From NCBI GenBank assembly GCA_900772835.1, contig CAAGSA010000095.1, positions 1-7,826 on the forward strand: a stretch of 7,826 nt of DNA, written 5' to 3'. The position numbers were made by a program, and so were the translations under genes. The notes beneath the pieces were generated by a model. It saw only the letters and a list, made by a program, of their open reading frames with translations, was not told the DNA's origin and did no database searches. The stretch is from an uncultured Prevotella sp. Lineage in GTDB: Bacteria; Bacteroidota; Bacteroidia; Bacteroidales; Bacteroidaceae. Of this stretch, positions 5,863 through 7,826 are shown piece after piece (positions within the stretch are counted from its first letter, which is position 1; the number at the start of each line of letters is the position of its first letter).

Positions 5863-5928
5863 GCTCCTTATATATAATATGGTTGCTCCTTGTCTATAAT
5901 ATGATTGCACCTTATATATAAAAATGTG
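5863..5928. repeat. Three tandem 22-bp direct repeats (iteron-like)
   Basis: Three head-to-tail units occupy 5863-5884, 5885-5906 and 5907-5928, with no gaps. Unit 1 begins GCTCCTTATATATAATATG, unit 2 GCTCCTTGTCTATAATATG and unit 3 GCACCTTATATATAAAAATG. The GCWCCTT block recurs at exact 22-bp steps, about two helical turns. They lie in the gap between the rpsU terminator and xerC, about 185 bp before the likely xerC promoter. A regulator-binding array or an expanded chance repeat are both possible. Confidence 0.7.
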
Positions 5929-6112
5929 CAGGCGAGTATGCAGTAAATACAACGTATGTGCCGCGGAGAGAATACCTGGCGGCATCGCGGGTAAAATGAC
6001 AGATGTTTCGTTTGCGGAAGGCGTCATACGACTTTCCGCCGGTCGGCAAAGCGCATACAGACGCAGAAAATTGCGATTTTATTGCAAAATGATGAAAAAT
6101 ACGTTGAAAAAT
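5929..6112. other. Intergenic stretch before the xerC promoter
   Basis: Nothing convincing is seen here. A 75-codon plus-strand frame beginning at 5924 has no recognisable domain, no ribosome-binding site and an arginine-rich composition, so I treat it as non-coding. A weak inverted repeat, ATTTT/AAAAT (6076-6080/6086-6090), lies in the AT-rich portion. Confidence 0.5.
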
Positions 6113-6143
6113 TTTGCTGTGTCTCGGAATTTAAGTATTTTCG
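6113..6143 (+). promoter_or_regulatory. Candidate promoter of xerC-hpf
   Basis: TTTG (6113-6116), a 19-bp spacer and TATTTTCG (6136-6143) fit the Bacteroidetes promoter with one mismatch in the -7 box. A start near 6150 would leave a leader of about 25 bases before the ATG at 6175. This also argues against the upstream in-frame ATG at 6082. Confidence 0.5.
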
Positions 6144-6174
6144 TGGCGTGAATAAGGTAAAACCAGGCGGAGGG

Positions 6175-7056
6175 ATGATAAAACGGTTTGTTGACTATCT
6201 GAAATACGAACGGAACTACTCGCAGCGTACACAGACGGAGTACGCCATGGATCTGGAGGATTTCGAGAGATATTTCAAAAGCGTGGAGCCGACGCTCACG
6301 TGGGACAGCGTAGACGCCGACATCATACGTGGCTGGATGGAGGAGATGATGGACCGCGGAAACTCCGCAGCATCAGTAAACCGGCGGCTCAGTTCGCTGC
6401 GCTCCTTCTACAAGTTCGCACTCGGCAGGAAAATGGTGGCGAAAGACCCTTCGCGGCTGATAACCGGCCCGAAAAAGGAAAAGAAACTGCCGGCGTTCGT
6501 GAAAGACGACGATATGCAGCGGCTGCTCGATAAGAACATGTGGGACATGGATGACTTCGGCGACGTTTGCACAAGGACGATACTCCTTGTATTCTACGAA
6601 ACCGGAATGCGCCTCTCGGAACTCACATCGCTCGACGATGCGGCGGTGGACTTCGCCAACAGCCAGCTGAAAGTGACGGGAAAGCGCAACAAACAGCGGC
6701 TGATACCCTTCGGCAGCGAACTTGCCGGGGAACTGGAGTACTATATGGAACTGAGAAACCGCAGCGTGGAGCGGAACGACAGCGCACTGTTCGTCAGCAC
6801 AAAGGGCGTACGGCTGAGCGGATCGAACGTCAGAAAACGGGTGCGCCAGAGCCTTGCCCGCGTATGCACACAGAAAAAACGCTCGCCGCACGTGCTCAGA
6901 CATACCTTTGCCACCACGATGCTCAACCATGGGGCAGGGCTGGAAAGCGTGCAGAAACTGCTCGGCCACGAAAGCGTGGCGACGACAGAAATATACACGC
7001 ACACCACATTCGAGAAACTGAAAGAAATATACAGTGCCGCACACCCGCGGCGATAA
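6175..7056 (+). CDS. xerC: Tyrosine recombinase XerC (chromosome dimer resolution)
   Basis: Site-specific recombinase of 293 residues, the usual Xer length. The start at 6175 (MIKRFVDYLKYERNYS) was preferred because it aligns with Xer N-termini and follows the presumed promoter; the in-frame ATG at 6082 would add 31 atypical residues. The N-terminal SAM-like core-binding domain spans about 1-85 and the catalytic domain about 105-290. All six active-site residues are present: R146 (TGMRLSEL), K170 (VTGKRNKQR), H239 and R242 (PHVLRHTF), H265 (LLGHESVATT) and nucleophile Y274 (IYTH). These almost coincide with E. coli XerC (R148, K172, H240, R243, H266, Y275). The C-terminal AAHPRR resembles XerC more than XerD. 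In the cell it acts at dif with a partner recombinase; no dif site was identified here. A purine-rich GGCGGAGGG directly precedes the ATG. hpf follows after 26 bases, suggesting one transcript. A mobile-element integrase is less likely given length and core context. Confidence 0.9.
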   Translation: MIKRFVDYLKYERNYSQRTQTEYAMDLEDFERYFKSVEPTLTWDSVDADIIRGWMEEMMDRGNSAASVNRRLSSLRSFYKFALGRKMVAKDPSRLITGPKKEKKLPAFVKDDDMQRLLDKNMWDMDDFGDVCTRTILLVFYETGMRLSELTSLDDAAVDFANSQLKVTGKRNKQRLIPFGSELAGELEYYMELRNRSVERNDSALFVSTKGVRLSGSNVRKRVRQSLARVCTQKKRSPHVLRHTFATTMLNHGAGLESVQKLLGHESVATTEIYTHTTFEKLKEIYSAAHPRR

Positions 7057-7069
7057 CCTTTAAAATAAT

Positions 7070-7074
7070 AGGAG
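7070..7074 (+). promoter_or_regulatory. Shine-Dalgarno AGGAG before hpf
   Basis: AGGAG lies 8 bases before the ATG at 7083, ideal spacing. This is unusual in the window: mdh, pepP and rpsU show no such sequence. Initiation here may therefore be sensitive to how accessible the anti-Shine-Dalgarno is. Confidence 0.6.
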
Positions 7075-7082
7075 ATTAAACT

Positions 7083-7376
7083 ATGGAGATCAAGATTCAG
7101 TCAATCCACTTCGATGCAACAGAGCAGCTGAAGGCGTTTATTGAGAAGAAAGTAGAAAAGTTGTCAAAAACTTACGAGGATATCCAAAATACAGAAGTAC
7201 AGCTCAAGGTTGTAAAGCCGGCAACGGCGCTCAACAAGGAAGCAAGCCTCAGTGTTTCGGTGCCCGGAAGCAAACTTTTCGTAGAGAAGACATGCGACAC
7301 ATTTGAGGAGGCAATCGACCAATGTGTGGACTCAATGAAGGTTCAATTGACCAAATTTAAAGAAAAAATGAGGTAA
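7083..7376 (+). CDS. hpf: Ribosome hibernation-promoting factor, short form
   Basis: A 97-residue protein of the HPF/RaiA (YfiA) family, which binds the decoding region of the 30S subunit when growth slows, blocking mRNA and tRNA sites and preserving idle ribosomes. The pattern MEIKIQSIHFDATEQLKAFIEKKVEKLSK, shown only in part here as MEIKIQSIHFDAT, begins the characteristic beta-alpha-beta-beta-beta-alpha fold. A central strand region ending near VEKTCDTFEEAIDQ and a basic helix ending KFKEKMR complete it. It lacks the C-terminal dimerisation domain of long HPF. It sits 26 bases after xerC, likely co-transcribed, and has a clear Shine-Dalgarno. No intrinsic terminator follows: only an A-run (7382-7389) precedes the tRNA promoter, so read-through into the tRNA genes is possible. 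Confidence 0.92.
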   Translation: MEIKIQSIHFDATEQLKAFIEKKVEKLSKTYEDIQNTEVQLKVVKPATALNKEASLSVSVPGSKLFVEKTCDTFEEAIDQCVDSMKVQLTKFKEKMR

Positions 7377-7399
7377 ATTGAAAAAAAAAGCCGAAAAGT

Positions 7400-7430
7400 T
7401 TTGGTGGTTAGAAAATAATGCGTACCTTTG
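7400..7430 (+). promoter_or_regulatory. Consensus promoter of the tRNA operon
   Basis: TTTG (7400-7403), a 19-bp spacer and TACCTTTG (7423-7430) match the Bacteroidetes consensus exactly. Transcription should start near 7437, leaving a leader of about 50 bases before the first tRNA. Confidence 0.88.
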
Positions 7431-7485
7431 CAGCCGTGTTCAAGACACATCCTCTGAGACAGCGCCAATACGGCTGCAAGGTCTT

Positions 7486-7559
7486 GCCTCTTTAGCTCAG
7501 TTGGCCAGAGCACGTGATTTGTAATCTCGGGGTCGTTGGTTCGAATCCGACAAGAGGCT
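7486..7559 (+). tRNA. tRNA-Thr (anticodon TGT)
   Basis: A 74-base cloverleaf reading ACA and related threonine codons. The acceptor pairs GCCTCTT (7486-7492) with AAGAGGC (7552-7558); the discriminator is T7559. The D stem is GCTC/GAGC and the anticodon TGT is at 7520-7522 in loop TTTGTAA. The T loop is TTCGAAT. The anticodon stem has a T-T mismatch at positions 29-41 (7515 and 7527). CCA is not encoded. Confidence 0.96.
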
Positions 7560-7599
7560 CACCAAGGGGGAATGTGAAACTGAAGCGCAAGGAAAATAC

Positions 7600-7682
7600 G
7601 GGTGGTTACCAGAGTGGCCAAATGGGGCAGACTGTAAATCTGCTGTCTTTCGACTTCGGTGGTTCGAATCCATCACCACCCA
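7600..7682 (+). tRNA. tRNA-Tyr (anticodon GTA)
   Basis: An 83-base class II tRNA. The acceptor pairs GGGTGGT (7600-7606) with ACCACCC (7675-7681); the discriminator is A7682. The anticodon stem GCAGA/TCTGC holds GTA at 7634-7636. The long variable arm folds as GTC-TTTC-GAC (7645-7654). CCA is not encoded. Confidence 0.96.
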
Positions 7683-7699
7683 CTTCAGTAGAGATTTTT

Positions 7700-7772
7700 G
7701 CGGAAATAGCTCAGTTGATAGAGCACTAGCCTTCCAAGCTGGGGGTCGCGGGTTTGAGCCCCGTTTTCCGCT
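7700..7772 (+). tRNA. tRNA-Gly (anticodon TCC)
   Basis: A 73-base cloverleaf. The acceptor pairs GCGGAAA (7700-7706) with TTTCCGC (7765-7771); the discriminator is T7772. The anticodon stem CTAGC/GCTGG holds TCC at 7733-7735. The D loop is AGTTGATA rather than the usual AGTTGGTA, and the T loop is TTTGAGC rather than TTCGANY. Position 19 is therefore A (7718) and position 56 is T (7755), so the usual G19-C56 contact becomes A-U. CCA is not encoded. Confidence 0.95.
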
Positions 7773-7778
7773 CTCGCT

Positions 7779-7826
<48 letters not shown>

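Noticed and set aside
5924..6151. A 75-codon plus-strand frame as a small gene
   Set aside because: No ribosome-binding site, no recognisable domain, Arg-rich composition, and it overlaps the xerC promoter.
6082..6174. Upstream ATG for xerC adding 31 residues
   Set aside because: The extension does not resemble Xer proteins and overlaps the candidate promoter at 6113-6143.
6373..7044. A 223-codon minus-strand open frame opposite xerC
   Set aside because: Shadow of a recombinase with a complete active site; composition is not protein-like.
6175..7056. The recombinase gene as the integrase of a mobile element in the tRNA region
   Set aside because: Its length and motifs match Xer, no attachment-site duplication of the tRNA ends was seen, and neighbours are core genes.

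Overview
The window looks like core chromosome of a Bacteroidales bacterium, probably Prevotellaceae or a close relative (taxonomy is inference). Three things point there: several promoters fit the Bacteroidetes pattern TTTG-N19-21-TAnnTTTG; most starts lack a Shine-Dalgarno sequence; and the order rpsU - tyrosine recombinase - hpf - tRNA-Thr/Tyr/Gly/Thr is, from general knowledge, a familiar Bacteroidales layout that normally leads into tuf and secE/nusG. The malate dehydrogenase is also of the roughly 330-residue type I associate with Prevotella-like organisms.

Layout. Positions 1-600 hold no gene I can support, but contain several inverted and direct repeats, including a near-perfect palindrome at 112-132. 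Positions 601-1917 (minus) encode a secreted protein with two retropepsin-like lobes. Positions 1918-2268 are intergenic, with the intrinsic terminator of mdh at 2201-2242. Positions 2269-3261 (minus) are mdh. A compact divergent promoter region (3262-3431) separates mdh from a three-domain Xaa-Pro aminopeptidase (3432-5225, plus). Then come rpsU (5379-5570), a structured 3' untranslated stretch ending in a strong terminator (5571-5786), a GC-rich hairpin and three 22-bp tandem repeats (5844-5928), the recombinase gene xerC (6175-7056), hpf (7083-7376), and a tRNA operon (7486 to the window end) behind a consensus promoter. The last tRNA is cut by the window edge.

How the genes fit together. 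The right half is mostly about ribosomes: bS21, the hibernation factor HPF and tRNAs. xerC sits inside this block and probably shares a transcript with hpf. The left half is metabolic and proteolytic: malate dehydrogenase, a peptidase releasing N-terminal residues before proline, and an exported aspartic-protease-like protein.

Most interesting signals: (1) the rpsU 3' untranslated stretch, which presents AGGAGGTG in the loop of a 9-bp hairpin with no usable start codon after it, notable because bS21 helps hide the anti-Shine-Dalgarno in Bacteroidetes ribosomes; (2) a tRNA-Gly(TCC) in which the near-universal G19-C56 tertiary pair is replaced by A19-U56; (3) three 22-bp tandem repeats upstream of xerC; (4) a palindrome with a partial second copy 22 bp away near the left edge; (5) a CX3CX2C cysteine cluster in malate dehydrogenase. 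No CRISPR array, insertion sequence, phage or defence system is visible.
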